From: Gordonia sihwensis NBRC 108236
GTDB lineage: Bacteria > Actinomycetota > Actinomycetes > Mycobacteriales > Mycobacteriaceae
Length of the DNA: 64,000 nucleotides
Direction of reading: 5' to 3'
Assembly: GCF_000333035.1 (NCBI RefSeq)
Contig: NZ_BANU01000013.1
Location: 62,001-126,000, forward strand
Below, in pieces: positions 35,001 to 44,463 of this stretch; the first letter of the stretch is position 1; the number at the start of each line of letters is the position of its first letter. Made by a program: the position numbers and the translations under genes. Below the pieces are notes generated by a model. The model worked only from the letters and a program-made list of their open reading frames with translations, was not told the origin of the DNA and made no database searches.

Positions 35001-36190
35001 TGACGGAGGCGACCGCGGCGGCCGATCTCGCGCGGACGGTGGCGGACTTCCTGGCCGCACACGATCCCGCGACCACCGATCCGCTGGAGTTCCTCCGAGC
35101 CCGGTACGACGCGGGTCTGGCCTGGGTGGCGTACCCGGTGGGCCGCGGCGGACTGGGGCTGTCGCGGTCGCTGCAGCCCGAGGTGGACCGACTCTTCGCG
35201 GAGGCCGGCGCACCCGGAAACCGGAGCGAGGTCAACGGCATCGGCCTGGGCATGGCCGCGCCGACGATCCTGCGCTACGGCACACCCGAGCAGCTCGACC
35301 GCTACCTGCGCCCGCTCTGGACCGGCGAGGAGGTGTGGTGCCAGCTGTTCAGCGAACCCGGGGCCGGCTCCGATCTGGCGGCCGTGGCCACCCGGGCCGT
35401 CCGCGACGGCGACGAGTGGGTGGTGAACGGGCAGAAGGTGTGGACCTCGGGCGCGCACAACGCCCGAATGGCGATCCTCGTCGCCCGCACCGACGGCGAT
35501 GTGCCCAAGCACCGCGGACTGACGTACTTCCTGTGCGATATGACCGACCCCGGCGTCGACGTCCGGCCGCTGCGCCAGATCACCGGCGAGGCGGAGTTCA
35601 ACGAGGTCTTCCTCACCGACGTGCGCATCCCGGACAGCCAGCGGCTGGGGGAGATCGGTCAGGGCTGGGAAGTCGCCAATGCGACCCTGAACAACGAACG
35701 GGTGGCGATCGGGGGCCGGGCCGCCCGGCGTGAGGACGGGATGATCGGCGTGGTCGCGCGGACCTGGCGCGACCGCCCCGACCTGCGTACCCCGGAACTG
35801 CACGGCGAACTGCTGAAGCTCTGGGTCGATTCCGAGGTGGCTCGTCTCACCGGCGTCCGGCTCGGCCAGAAGCTCGCCTCCGGCCAGCCCGGTCCGGAGG
35901 GAGCGGCGATGAAACTCTCGTTCGCACGCATCAACCAGGAACTGTCCGGGCTGGAGCTGGAGATCCTCGGCGCCGAGGGACTGCGCTACTCGGATTGGAC
36001 GATGGTCCGGCCGCAGCGCGTCGACTTCTTCGGCCGCGACGCGGGCTACCGGTATCTGCGAGCCAAGGGCAACTCGATCGAGGGCGGGACATCGGAGATC
36101 CTGCGCAACATCGTGGCCGAACGCATCCTCGGACTGCCGCCCGAACACCGAGTCGACAAGGACATTCCATGGAAGGACGTGCCGAGATGA
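35000..36190 (+). CDS. Acyl-CoA dehydrogenase, FadE-like (subunit A candidate)
   Basis: 396 residues with FAD-binding LFSEPGAGSDLA and VNGQKVWTSGAHNA and the C-terminal catalytic-base loop SIEGGTSEILRNI. This is the full-length, catalytically competent type. It overlaps the next dehydrogenase by ATGA. Paired FadE genes of this form often make alpha2-beta2 heterotetramers in Actinobacteria that oxidise bulky or branched acyl-CoAs. Confidence 0.9.
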   Translation: MTEATAAADLARTVADFLAAHDPATTDPLEFLRARYDAGLAWVAYPVGRGGLGLSRSLQPEVDRLFAEAGAPGNRSEVNGIGLGMAAPTILRYGTPEQLDRYLRPLWTGEEVWCQLFSEPGAGSDLAAVATRAVRDGDEWVVNGQKVWTSGAHNARMAILVARTDGDVPKHRGLTYFLCDMTDPGVDVRPLRQITGEAEFNEVFLTDVRIPDSQRLGEIGQGWEVANATLNNERVAIGGRAARREDGMIGVVARTWRDRPDLRTPELHGELLKLWVDSEVARLTGVRLGQKLASGQPGPEGAAMKLSFARINQELSGLELEILGAEGLRYSDWTMVRPQRVDFFGRDAGYRYLRAKGNSIEGGTSEILRNIVAERILGLPPEHRVDKDIPWKDVPR

Positions 36191-37284
36191 GCGTCGCGGC
36201 GGACTACGTGCCGCACCTGGTGACCGACGAGGCGGAGGAGGATCTGCGGGCCGCCGTGCGCGATCTGCTGTCCCGGCGAGTCAGCACGGACGCCCTCATC
36301 GCCGCCTACGACGGCGCCGCGCCGCCCGACCTCTGGCGGGAGATGGCCGGACTGGGGCTCGCGGGCCTGTTGATCGGTGAGCAGCACGGCGGTGCCGGAG
36401 CCACCCCGGCGGTGGCGGCGGTGGTCCTCGAGGAACTCGGCGCGATACCGGCGCACACCCCGATGCTCACCAGCGCCGTGATCGCGACCACCGTGCTCGA
36501 GGAGGCGGGCGACACCGAACTGCTCCCGGGGCTGGCCGACGGATCCGTCGTCGCCGCGCTCGCCGTCCCGTTCTCCGCCGATCCGTATTCGGTCATCGCG
36601 ACGGTGGCGGCGGCCGACGCGCGCCTGTCCGGGCGGGTGCAGAGCGTGGCCGGCGCCGAGGACGCCCATGTCTTCCTGGTTCCCGGTTCGGACGGCGCCC
36701 TGTACGCGGTGCCGTCGGAGTCGGTCGTGGTCACGCCGGTCACATCGCTCGACATGACCCGACCGGTCAGCGACCTCGAGTTCGACGGGGCCGAGGGGAG
36801 GCGTGTGTCGGACGACGGCGCGGCGGCGATCCGCTCCGGTCTCGCGATGGGCGCGGCCCTGCTGGCGTCCGAACAAGCGGGCATCGCGCGGTGGTGTGTC
36901 ACCGAAACCGTGGCTTACCTGCGGCAGCGACGCCAGTTCGGGCGCGTCGTCGGTGGCTTCCAGGCGATCAAGCACCGGCTGGCGGACCTGTACGCGGACA
37001 CCGAACAGGCCTCGGCGGCGGCGCGCGCAGCCGCGGTCGTCTCGACCGATCTCGGAGTGGACTCTGACGAGTCGGCGCTGACGACGGCGGTCGCGGCGGC
37101 CTACTGCGGCGACCACGCCGTCCGTGCCGCCGAGGAAGCCGTCCAGTTGCACGGCGGCATCGGAATGACCTGGGAGCATCCCGCGCACCTCTACCTCAAG
37201 CGGGCGAAGGCCGATCAGATCGCTCTCGGTACTCCCGGACGGCATCGGGCGGCGCTGGCGATCCTCGCCGATCTGCCCGCCTGA
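36187..37284 (+). CDS. Acyl-CoA dehydrogenase, FadE-like (subunit B candidate)
   Basis: 365 residues; shorter than the upstream partner and weakly conserved in the N-terminal FAD loop (no SEPGxGSD). It keeps the C-terminal RRQFGRVVGGFQAIKHRLAD and VQLHGGIGMTWEHPAHLYLKRAK stretches. This is the pattern of the second subunit of heteromeric FadE enzymes. It closes the operon; a 20-bp hairpin with a T-run follows at once. Confidence 0.88.
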   Translation: MSVAADYVPHLVTDEAEEDLRAAVRDLLSRRVSTDALIAAYDGAAPPDLWREMAGLGLAGLLIGEQHGGAGATPAVAAVVLEELGAIPAHTPMLTSAVIATTVLEEAGDTELLPGLADGSVVAALAVPFSADPYSVIATVAAADARLSGRVQSVAGAEDAHVFLVPGSDGALYAVPSESVVVTPVTSLDMTRPVSDLEFDGAEGRRVSDDGAAAIRSGLAMGAALLASEQAGIARWCVTETVAYLRQRRQFGRVVGGFQAIKHRLADLYADTEQASAAARAAAVVSTDLGVDSDESALTTAVAAAYCGDHAVRAAEEAVQLHGGIGMTWEHPAHLYLKRAKADQIALGTPGRHRAALAILADLPA

Positions 37285-37308
37285 CCTCGGCGAACCGGAG
37301 GCGACGAG

Positions 37309-37354
37309 ACGCGCCGTCGGCGGACGTGACCACGTCCGCCGACGGCGCGTTTTC
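37309..37354 (+). terminator. Intrinsic terminator of the nine-gene operon
   Basis: A perfect 20-bp inverted repeat (37309–37328 and 37331–37350, arms beginning ACGCGCCGTC) with a 2-bp centre is followed by TTTC. It lies 24 bp after the last stop. Confidence 0.92.
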
Positions 37355-37402
37355 GCTGTGCACGACGGTCGTCTCCTCGGACGCTCGCGCTGGGCGTTCA
37401 GG

Positions 37403-37422
37403 CATTGACGTTGACGTCAATG
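37403..37422. promoter_or_regulatory. TetR operator candidate upstream of the MHS transporter
   Basis: CATTGACGT-TG-ACGTCAATG is a perfect inverted repeat with 9-bp arms, 48 bp before the transporter start. The likely ligand is the TetR protein encoded two genes on at 38887. Confidence 0.8.
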
Positions 37423-37470
37423 TAAAGCATGATGAGTGTCACGCATCACACTTCGAGACCGAGGAGGGTC

Positions 37471-38856
37471 ATGAGAAATCCAACTGGTGCGGTGGCAGCG
37501 CAGGGGACCGAGGAACTGTCCGCGCACCGCAAACTGCTGGCCGCCGGTCTGTTCGGAAGCTCCATCGAGTGGTACGACTTCTTCGTCTACGGCACCGCAG
37601 CGGCGCTCGTCTTTCCGAAGATCTTCTTCCCGGACGCCTCGGCGCTGGTCGGCACCCTGCTCGCGTTCAGCACCTTCGCGGTCGGATTCATCGCCCGCCC
37701 GCTGGGCGGCATCCTCGCCGGCCACTTCGGCGACAGGATCGGCCGCAAGCCGATGGTCCTGGCCTGCCTGATCTCGATGGGACTGGCGACCTTCCTGATC
37801 GGATGCCTGCCGTCGGCGGCCGCGATCGGCTCGGCCGCGCCGATCCTTCTCGTGACCCTGCGATTCATCCAGGGGCTCGCGTGCGGCGGCCAGTGGGGCG
37901 GCATCGTCCTGCTGCTCACCGAATCGGCAGGCCCCAAGCGCCGCGGATTCGCCGGGACGTTCGGTCAGATGGGAGTGCCGCTGGGTCTGGTGATGGGCAA
38001 CCTGGCGATGATCATCGTCAACGCCTCGACGTCGGATGCGGCCTTCCTGAGCTGGGGCTGGCGGATCCCGTTCTGGGCCAGTGCCGCCCTCATCCCGCTG
38101 GTGCTGTACATCCACTTCAAGGTCGAGGACTCACCGGAGTTCCGTCGACTGCAGGAGACCGCCGCGGCCAGGCGTGATACCGAGCAGATCGCCCAGGCGC
38201 CGCTGTCGGAGGCCATCCGCTTCCACTGGCGCAAGATCCTGCTCGGCGCGGGTCTGCTGGCCGCGACCAACTCGGCCTTCTATGTGGCGATCGCCGGATT
38301 CCTGGCCTACGGCACCAAGTCCGCGGCGGACAACGGCCTCGGCATGGACCGGACCACCGTGCTCGCCGCCATCATGGTGGTCTCCGTCCTGATGCCCGTG
38401 GTGATCGCGTGGGCGGGTAAGGCGTCCGATTCGATCGGCCGCCGACCGTTGATCCTGCTCGGCGGCGGCGTGCTGCTCCTGTGGGCGTTCCCGTTCTTCT
38501 GGCTCGCGAACTCCGCATCGGGCGTTCTCCTCTTCTTCGCGATGATGATCAGCAGCATCGGGCAGGCGTTGACGTACGGACCGCTCGCCGCCTTCATGGC
38601 CGAACTGTTCGAGCCCCGGCTGCGCTACTCCGGCGCCTCACTCGGCTACCAGATCGCCGCCGTCGCCGTCTCCGGCGTCGCCCCGCTCGTCATGACCTGG
38701 ATCATCGCCGAGACGGCGTCGACCACCGGAGTGTCGATCTATCTGGCGGCGATGGCACTGGTCACCGTGGTCTGCGCCTGGCGGCTGCCGGAGACCAACG
38801 GTGCGGCCGTCCGCACCGATCCGGAGGCGGTGCCGGGCGTGCCGGCCGCCGCTTGA
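37471..38856 (+). CDS. MHS-family (MFS) organic-acid:H+ symporter
   Basis: 461 residues with 12 predicted membrane helices and MHS marks: GSSIEWYDFFVYGTAAAL, GHFGDRIGRKPM between helices 2 and 3, RFIQGLACGGQWGG, and SDSIGRRP in the second half. Relatives import dicarboxylates, shikimate, aromatic or other organic acids with protons. ATG 37471 follows GAGGAGG. It starts the transport-ligase-carboxylase operon and sits under a palindromic operator. Confidence 0.9.
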   Translation: MRNPTGAVAAQGTEELSAHRKLLAAGLFGSSIEWYDFFVYGTAAALVFPKIFFPDASALVGTLLAFSTFAVGFIARPLGGILAGHFGDRIGRKPMVLACLISMGLATFLIGCLPSAAAIGSAAPILLVTLRFIQGLACGGQWGGIVLLLTESAGPKRRGFAGTFGQMGVPLGLVMGNLAMIIVNASTSDAAFLSWGWRIPFWASAALIPLVLYIHFKVEDSPEFRRLQETAAARRDTEQIAQAPLSEAIRFHWRKILLGAGLLAATNSAFYVAIAGFLAYGTKSAADNGLGMDRTTVLAAIMVVSVLMPVVIAWAGKASDSIGRRPLILLGGGVLLLWAFPFFWLANSASGVLLFFAMMISSIGQALTYGPLAAFMAELFEPRLRYSGASLGYQIAAVAVSGVAPLVMTWIIAETASTTGVSIYLAAMALVTVVCAWRLPETNGAAVRTDPEAVPGVPAAA

Positions 38857-38886
38857 CGGCGCTCCGGCGTCCTTGAAAGGCCGACC

Positions 38887-39537
38887 GTGTCACAGCAGAC
38901 TGTCACAGTGAGCACCACTCAAGAGCGTGCCCGTGCCAGCCGCAAGGACGCCGGAGCAGCCCGCCGCAACCAACTCCTCGCCGCCGCCGCCGAGTGCTTC
39001 GACGAGTTCGGCTACTCCGCGGTCACCGTCGAGATGATCGCGAACCGCGCGCACACCTCGCGCCCCACGTTCTACGCCTACTTCCGATCGAAGGACGAGG
39101 TCTTCCTGGCCCTGGTGGAGAAGCTGGCAGACGAGCTGAACGTGACGCAGAGCCTCACCGGGCTGGAGGACGCCGGTGCACGCGAGATCCTCGCCGCGAC
39201 CACTCGCGCGTACCTGGACGCCATCTTCTCGATGGGCGGCATCGTCGGGCTGATCGACGTCACCGCGTCCGTGCGGCCGGAGGTCGCCGAGATCTGGACC
39301 TCGGGAGCCGACCGCCGGATCCGCGGTTACGCGCGATTCCTCCGGAACCTTCCCGGCGGAACCCTCGATCCGGCGATCGAGCCGGAACGACTGGTGCAGA
39401 TCATCGGCGACGCCATCCACCACGGCGCCAAGCGGCTCGCCGGGGCGGATGAGGAGGCCAAGGAGCGGTTCGTCCTCGACATCATCGCGGTCACCGAGCG
39501 TCTGCTCGGACTGACCGACGACCACCCGGCCCCGTAG
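38887..39537 (+). CDS. TetR-family regulator
   Basis: 216 residues with an HTH at about 25–72 (RRNQLLAAAAECFDEFGYSA, RAHTSRPTFYAYFRSKDEVF) and a ligand domain. GTG 38887 is preceded by GAAAGG. It lies inside the operon between transporter and ligase genes and probably binds the 37403–37422 palindrome. The inducer would be the imported acid or its CoA ester (inference). Confidence 0.88.
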   Translation: MSQQTVTVSTTQERARASRKDAGAARRNQLLAAAAECFDEFGYSAVTVEMIANRAHTSRPTFYAYFRSKDEVFLALVEKLADELNVTQSLTGLEDAGAREILAATTRAYLDAIFSMGGIVGLIDVTASVRPEVAEIWTSGADRRIRGYARFLRNLPGGTLDPAIEPERLVQIIGDAIHHGAKRLAGADEEAKERFVLDIIAVTERLLGLTDDHPAP

Positions 39538-39568
39538 CGGGCCACCCTGAACAGGAGCAGTTCCACCC

Positions 39569-41296
39569 ATGTCCCCACAGAGCACGCCGGCTGACGTCCG
39601 GGCCACCGACAGCACACAGACGCCACCGGCAGCGGTTCTCGAGGCGGCGGCCGCGGAGCTCGCGGCCCGGCAGCTGGCGAATTGGCCGGCCGCCGTGCCC
39701 CGAGAATTCGAGTACCCGGCCGGACGTCCGACGATGGTCGACCACCTGCGGCATTGGGCCGCACTCCGTCCCGACGCGCCGGCGATCACCTTCTACGACC
39801 GCGACGTCTCCTATGCGGAGTACGACGAGTTCTCGGACCGGTTCGCGGGTTGGCTCGAGTCGGTGGGCGTTCGGGCGGGGGACCGGGTCGGAATCCACCT
39901 CGCCAACTGCCCGCAGTTCCACATCGCGATGCTCGGCGTGCTCAAGCTCGGCGCTGTCCATGTTCCGGTGAACCCGCTGTTCAAAGGCTTCGAACTCGAG
40001 CACGAGCTCACGGATGCGAACGTGACGGTGCTGCTCACCTCACCCGAGCAGCGTGACCTCGTCGAGTCGGTGCGTGCCCGCACCCCGGTGCGACTGGTCG
40101 CGACGACGGCACTGGACGACATGCGCGCACATCCGTCGTCGACCGCGTCGGACTGGGCCGAGATCATGCGCGCCCCGCGTGCGCAGGTGCGCCCGGCCGA
40201 TCCGGACGTGCTCGCGGCGTTGAACTACACGGGCGGCACCACCGGTATGCCGAAGGGGTGCGAACACACGCAGCGGCACATGGCGTACACGGCCGCCACG
40301 GCCACCCTCGCCGGCGGAACCGGCCTGGGCGACGCGGACGCGGTCTCGATGAACTTCCTGCCCGTCTTCTGGATCGCCGGCGAGGACTTCGGCATCATCA
40401 AGCCGCTGATCAACGGCCAAAGGGTGGTGCTGCTGACCCGGTGGGACGCCGCAACGGTCGTCGACCAGGTGGCCGCCTACGGTGTCACCGACCTCGTGGC
40501 CACCGTCGACAGTTACCTGGAGATCCTCGACCTGCCCGGCCTGGACCCGGCTGCGCTGCGCTCATTGAGGTCCACTCTCGCCGTGTCGTTCGTGACCCGG
40601 CTCGATCCGCCGATCCGGGCCCGATGGCGGGCCGCGGTCGGATCGGTCCTGCGCGAGGCCTCGTACGGCATGACCGAGACGCACACCGCCGACACGTTCA
40701 CCCTCGGCTTCCAGGACGGCGACCGCGATCTGCTCGCCGATCCGGTGTTCTGCGGTCTGCCGGTTCCCGGAACCGACATCCTGGTCGTCGACGACGACGG
40801 CCGTCCGCTGCCGGTCGGCGAGGTCGGCCAGATCATCGTCCGGAGTCCGTCGATCCTGAGCGGTTACCTCGACGATCCCCGGGCCACCGCCGACGCGCTC
40901 CGCGACGGGTGGCTGTACACGGGCGACCTCGGCCGCTTCGACGAGTGGGGTGCGCTGCACTACCTGGCGCGGACCAAGGAGATGATCAAGATCAACGGCA
41001 TGAGTGTGTTCCCGTCGGAGGTCGAGGCACTGATGCGCCGCCACGAGGGGATCGAGGCGATCTCGGTGGTTCCTCGGCCGGACCCCGACAGGGGGCAGGT
41101 CCCGGTCGCCTTCGTCGTGGTCACCGAGAACGGCCCGGACGAGCGGTCGCTGGTGGCCTGGGCGAGGGAGAACCTCGCGACCTACAAGGTGCCGGAGGTG
41201 ATCGTCGTCGACGCGCTGCCGATGACGGCCACCGGCAAGGTCCGCAAGGGCGAACTCCTCGAGCGCGCCGCGGCGACGACCGGGGGCGCGGCATGA
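39569..41296 (+). CDS. AMP-forming acyl-CoA ligase
   Basis: 575 residues of the ANL superfamily: P-loop LNYTGGTTGMPKG, SYGMTETH, YTGDLGRFDEWG and the C-terminal catalytic Lys in MTATGKVRKGEL. It activates a carboxylic acid to its CoA thioester via an acyl-adenylate. An extra 50-residue N-terminal segment precedes the fold. The stop overlaps the carboxylase start (ATGA), so product and next enzyme are made together. Confidence 0.92.
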   Translation: MSPQSTPADVRATDSTQTPPAAVLEAAAAELAARQLANWPAAVPREFEYPAGRPTMVDHLRHWAALRPDAPAITFYDRDVSYAEYDEFSDRFAGWLESVGVRAGDRVGIHLANCPQFHIAMLGVLKLGAVHVPVNPLFKGFELEHELTDANVTVLLTSPEQRDLVESVRARTPVRLVATTALDDMRAHPSSTASDWAEIMRAPRAQVRPADPDVLAALNYTGGTTGMPKGCEHTQRHMAYTAATATLAGGTGLGDADAVSMNFLPVFWIAGEDFGIIKPLINGQRVVLLTRWDAATVVDQVAAYGVTDLVATVDSYLEILDLPGLDPAALRSLRSTLAVSFVTRLDPPIRARWRAAVGSVLREASYGMTETHTADTFTLGFQDGDRDLLADPVFCGLPVPGTDILVVDDDGRPLPVGEVGQIIVRSPSILSGYLDDPRATADALRDGWLYTGDLGRFDEWGALHYLARTKEMIKINGMSVFPSEVEALMRRHEGIEAISVVPRPDPDRGQVPVAFVVVTENGPDERSLVAWARENLATYKVPEVIVVDALPMTATGKVRKGELLERAAATTGGAA

Positions 41297-44200
41297 AGCT
41301 GCTGATCGCCAATCGGGGCGAGATCGCCCTGCGCATCATCCGCACCGCCCGCGAGATGGGCGTATACACCGTCGCGGTGTACGCACCGGACGACGCCGCC
41401 ACACCGCACGTCGCCGCCGCCGACGAGGCCGTCGGACTGCCCGGTGAGGGCCCGGCCGCGTATCTCGACATCGACGCGGTGTGCAGCGCCGCGATCCGGA
41501 CGGGTGCCGACACCGTGCATCCGGGTTACGGCTTCCTGTCGGAGAACGCCGACTTCGCGCAGGCGTGCGCGGACGCTGGCATCACGTTCGCGGGCCCCGC
41601 ACCCGAGGTACTGCGGCGTTTCGGCGACAAGCAGGCCGCGCGCGCGGCCGCCGTCGAATGCGGGCTCGATGTGCTCGCCGCGACCGACGGCGCCGCCGAT
41701 CTCGCGCGGATCAGGGAGTTCGCGGGACGATGCCCCGGCGGTGTGATGCTCAAGGCGCTCGCCGGCGGCGGAGGGCGCGGGATGCGTCCGGTTACCGGCG
41801 ACGCAGATCTGGACGCCGCGTTCCGGTCCGCGGTCGCCGAGGCCGAACTCGGATTCGGCGACGGGCGGGTGTTCGCCGAGGAACTCCTCACCGGCGGTCG
41901 GCACATCGAGGTGCAGGTGGTCGGCGACGGCGCTGAGGCGGTGGCGGTCGGCGACCGCGACTGCAGCGTCCAGCGCCGTCGACAGAAACTCATCGAGGTG
42001 GCGCCCGCACCGGGACTGGGCGACGGCTTGCGCACTCGGTTGCACGACGACGCCGCGCGACTGGTCGCGGCGGCCGGGTACCGCGGGCTCGCGACGGTCG
42101 AGTTCCTGGTGCAGGGGTCGCGCGCGGTGTTCCTCGAAGTGAATCCCCGCATCCAGGTGGAACACACGATCACCGAGGAGGTCACCGGTCTGGATCTGGT
42201 GGCGATCGGACTGACCCTGGCCGGCGGGGGCCGGCTCGCCGATTGCGGTCTGGCCACGATCCCGCCCACGACTGCCTGCGCGGTGCAGACGCGCGTCAAC
42301 CTCGAGACGATGAGCGCCGACGGTTCGGCGATGCCGACAGCGGGCAGGCTCGACGCCTTCACGCCGCCGACCGGACCCGGCGTCCGCGTCGACACCTTCG
42401 GCGCGCCCGGCCTGGAGACCTCGTTGCGGTACGACTCCCTACTCGCCAAGGTCGTCGTTCGCGCGCCGACTCTCTCGTCGGCCTACGCGAAAGCCGACCG
42501 CGCGCTGTCGGAGTTCGTCATCGACGGGCCGCAGACCAACATCGGGCTGCTGCGGGCGATCCTCGCGGACGCCGAGTTCGCTCAGGGGCCGGTCGACACC
42601 GGATTCCTCGACCGCAGGCTCGCCGACCTGCTGCCCGCGTGCGACGACGACGACGGCGCGCGGCAGACCGTCGCCGCCGACCTCGACGAGGACGAACAGG
42701 CGGTGGCCGCGCCGCTGACCGCCACCGTCATCCACGTCGCCGAACCGGGACGCGTGGTCGCCGCCGGCGAGCCGCTGGCGGTACTCGAAGCGATGAAGAT
42801 GCAGCACGAGGTGATCGCCGAGACCTCGGTGCGGGTGATGCGGGTGCTCGCGGCCGAAGGCGCGACGGTGCGCGCGGGCACCCCTCTGGTGGTCTACCGC
42901 CCGGACGCTGCGGCGAGCGGCGCAGCCGACACCGCGGCCGACGACCTCGACCGGAACCGCGCCGACCTCGACGAGGTGAACGCACGGCATCGTCTCACCC
43001 GGGACGAGGCCCGCCCCGATGCGATCGCCCGTCGCCATCGGATCGGCAGGCGCTCCGCACGGGAGAACATCGCCGACCTGGTCGATCCCGGCAGCTTCGT
43101 CGAGTACGGCGGGCTCGTCATCGCCGCGCAGAAGGCGCGGCGGTCGGAGGACGATCTGATCGCCAACACCCCGGCCGACGGGTTGGTGGGCGGAATCGCG
43201 ACCATCGCCGCCGACGCCTTCGGTGCCGACCGTGCCGCCGCGGTGGTCATGTCCTACGACTACACCGTCCTCGCGGGCACCCAGGGTTGGCGCAACCACG
43301 CCAAGACCGATCGCATGCTCGACATCGCGCTCAAGCGGGAGATCCCCGTCGTCTTCTTCACCGAGGGCGGCGGCGGCCGTCCGGGCGACACCGACCTCGA
43401 CATCGTCGCGGGCCTGGATGTGTCGACCTTCCGGTCGATGGCCCGTGTGCGCGATCGCGCACCGTCGATCGCCGTGGTGTCCGGCCGGTGTTTCGCGGGC
43501 AACGCGGCGCTGGCGGGCGCCTGCGACATCCTCATCGCCACCCCCGACGCGAACATCGGCATGGGCGGTCCGGCGATGATCTCCGGCGGCGGGCTCGGCG
43601 AGTACCCGCCCGAGGCGATCGGCCCGATCGACGTGCAGCGCCGCAACGGCGTGGTCGACCTCGTCGCCGACGACGAGGCGCACGCCGTCCAGCTCGCTCG
43701 GCAGGTGCTGGGCTACTTCCGGGGCGCGGTGGACGAGTGGACCGCCCCCGACGGGCGTCAGGCGCGCCACGCGGTACCGGAGAACCGGCTGCGGGCATAC
43801 GACGTGCACGCCGCGGTGAGGGCGGTCGCGGACGTCGATTCGGTTCTGGAACTGCGCCCGGATCACGCACCCGGAATCGTCACCGGTTTCCTGCGCGTGG
43901 AGGGCCGGCCGTTCGGATTCGTCGCCAACAGCAGCCTTCATCTCGGCGGCGCGATCGACGCCGCCGGAGCCGACAAACTCGCCGAGTTCCTGGAACTGTG
44001 TCAGCTGCGCGGACTCCCCGTGGTCTCGTTCTGCGACACCCCGGGTTTCATGGTCGGGCCGGAATCGGAGGAGCAGGCCACCGTGCGCCGCTTCTCCCGC
44101 CTCTTCTCGGTCGGCGCCCGACTGACCGTGCCGTTCGGCGCGGTGATCCTGCGCAAGGGCTACGGACTCGGCGCGATGGCGATGGTGGGCGGGAGCTTCC

Positions 44201-44448
44201 GGGCGCCGCAGTTCACAGTGGCCTGGCCGACCGGTGAGATCGGCGGCATGGGTCTGGAGGGCGCCGTGCGGCTCGGCTTCTCGAAGGAACTCGCCGCGGC
44301 CCCGGACGAGGGTGCGCGGACCGAACTGTACGACCGACTGGTCGCGACGATGTACGCGCGCGGACGCGCCCTGAGCGCGGCGGCGACCTTCGAACTCGAC
44401 GACGTGATCGACCCGGCCGACACCAGATCGTGGATCCGCACGCTGTAG
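41293..44448 (+). CDS. Single-chain biotin-dependent acyl-CoA carboxylase (LCC-type)
   Basis: 1051 residues in one chain: biotin carboxylase (1–445; ANRGEIALRI, GGGGRGMR, EVNPRIQVEHTITEE), a linker, a BCCP domain with EAMKM and biotinyl Lys502, then fused carboxyltransferase N and C halves (about 560–1051; GGGGRPGDT, NIGMGGPAM, CDTPGFMVGPESEEQ, GYGLGAMAM). The layout matches the long-chain acyl-CoA carboxylase of Mycobacterium avium. Substrate chain cannot be read; the coupled ligase probably supplies it. ATG 41293 is used; the longer upstream open frame is antisense-like filler. Confidence 0.9.
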   Translation: MKLLIANRGEIALRIIRTAREMGVYTVAVYAPDDAATPHVAAADEAVGLPGEGPAAYLDIDAVCSAAIRTGADTVHPGYGFLSENADFAQACADAGITFAGPAPEVLRRFGDKQAARAAAVECGLDVLAATDGAADLARIREFAGRCPGGVMLKALAGGGGRGMRPVTGDADLDAAFRSAVAEAELGFGDGRVFAEELLTGGRHIEVQVVGDGAEAVAVGDRDCSVQRRRQKLIEVAPAPGLGDGLRTRLHDDAARLVAAAGYRGLATVEFLVQGSRAVFLEVNPRIQVEHTITEEVTGLDLVAIGLTLAGGGRLADCGLATIPPTTACAVQTRVNLETMSADGSAMPTAGRLDAFTPPTGPGVRVDTFGAPGLETSLRYDSLLAKVVVRAPTLSSAYAKADRALSEFVIDGPQTNIGLLRAILADAEFAQGPVDTGFLDRRLADLLPACDDDDGARQTVAADLDEDEQAVAAPLTATVIHVAEPGRVVAAGEPLAVLEAMKMQHEVIAETSVRVMRVLAAEGATVRAGTPLVVYRPDAAASGAADTAADDLDRNRADLDEVNARHRLTRDEARPDAIARRHRIGRRSARENIADLVDPGSFVEYGGLVIAAQKARRSEDDLIANTPADGLVGGIATIAADAFGADRAAAVVMSYDYTVLAGTQGWRNHAKTDRMLDIALKREIPVVFFTEGGGGRPGDTDLDIVAGLDVSTFRSMARVRDRAPSIAVVSGRCFAGNAALAGACDILIATPDANIGMGGPAMISGGGLGEYPPEAIGPIDVQRRNGVVDLVADDEAHAVQLARQVLGYFRGAVDEWTAPDGRQARHAVPENRLRAYDVHAAVRAVADVDSVLELRPDHAPGIVTGFLRVEGRPFGFVANSSLHLGGAIDAAGADKLAEFLELCQLRGLPVVSFCDTPGFMVGPESEEQATVRRFSRLFSVGARLTVPFGAVILRKGYGLGAMAMVGGSFRAPQFTVAWPTGEIGGMGLEGAVRLGFSKELAAAPDEGARTELYDRLVATMYARGRALSAAATFELDDVIDPADTRSWIRTL

Positions 44449-44463
44449 GGGAGCCCGACGCAG

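Noticed and set aside
40258-41292. N-terminal extension of the carboxylase open frame
   Set aside because: It overlaps the whole ligase C-terminus, is Arg/Gly-rich filler, and biotin carboxylases begin at the KLLIANRGEIA stretch (41293).
28088-44448. Mobile element boundaries around the large catabolic island
   Set aside because: No transposase, integrase, tRNA target or terminal repeat was found, so only an insertion relative to mycobacterial synteny is claimed.
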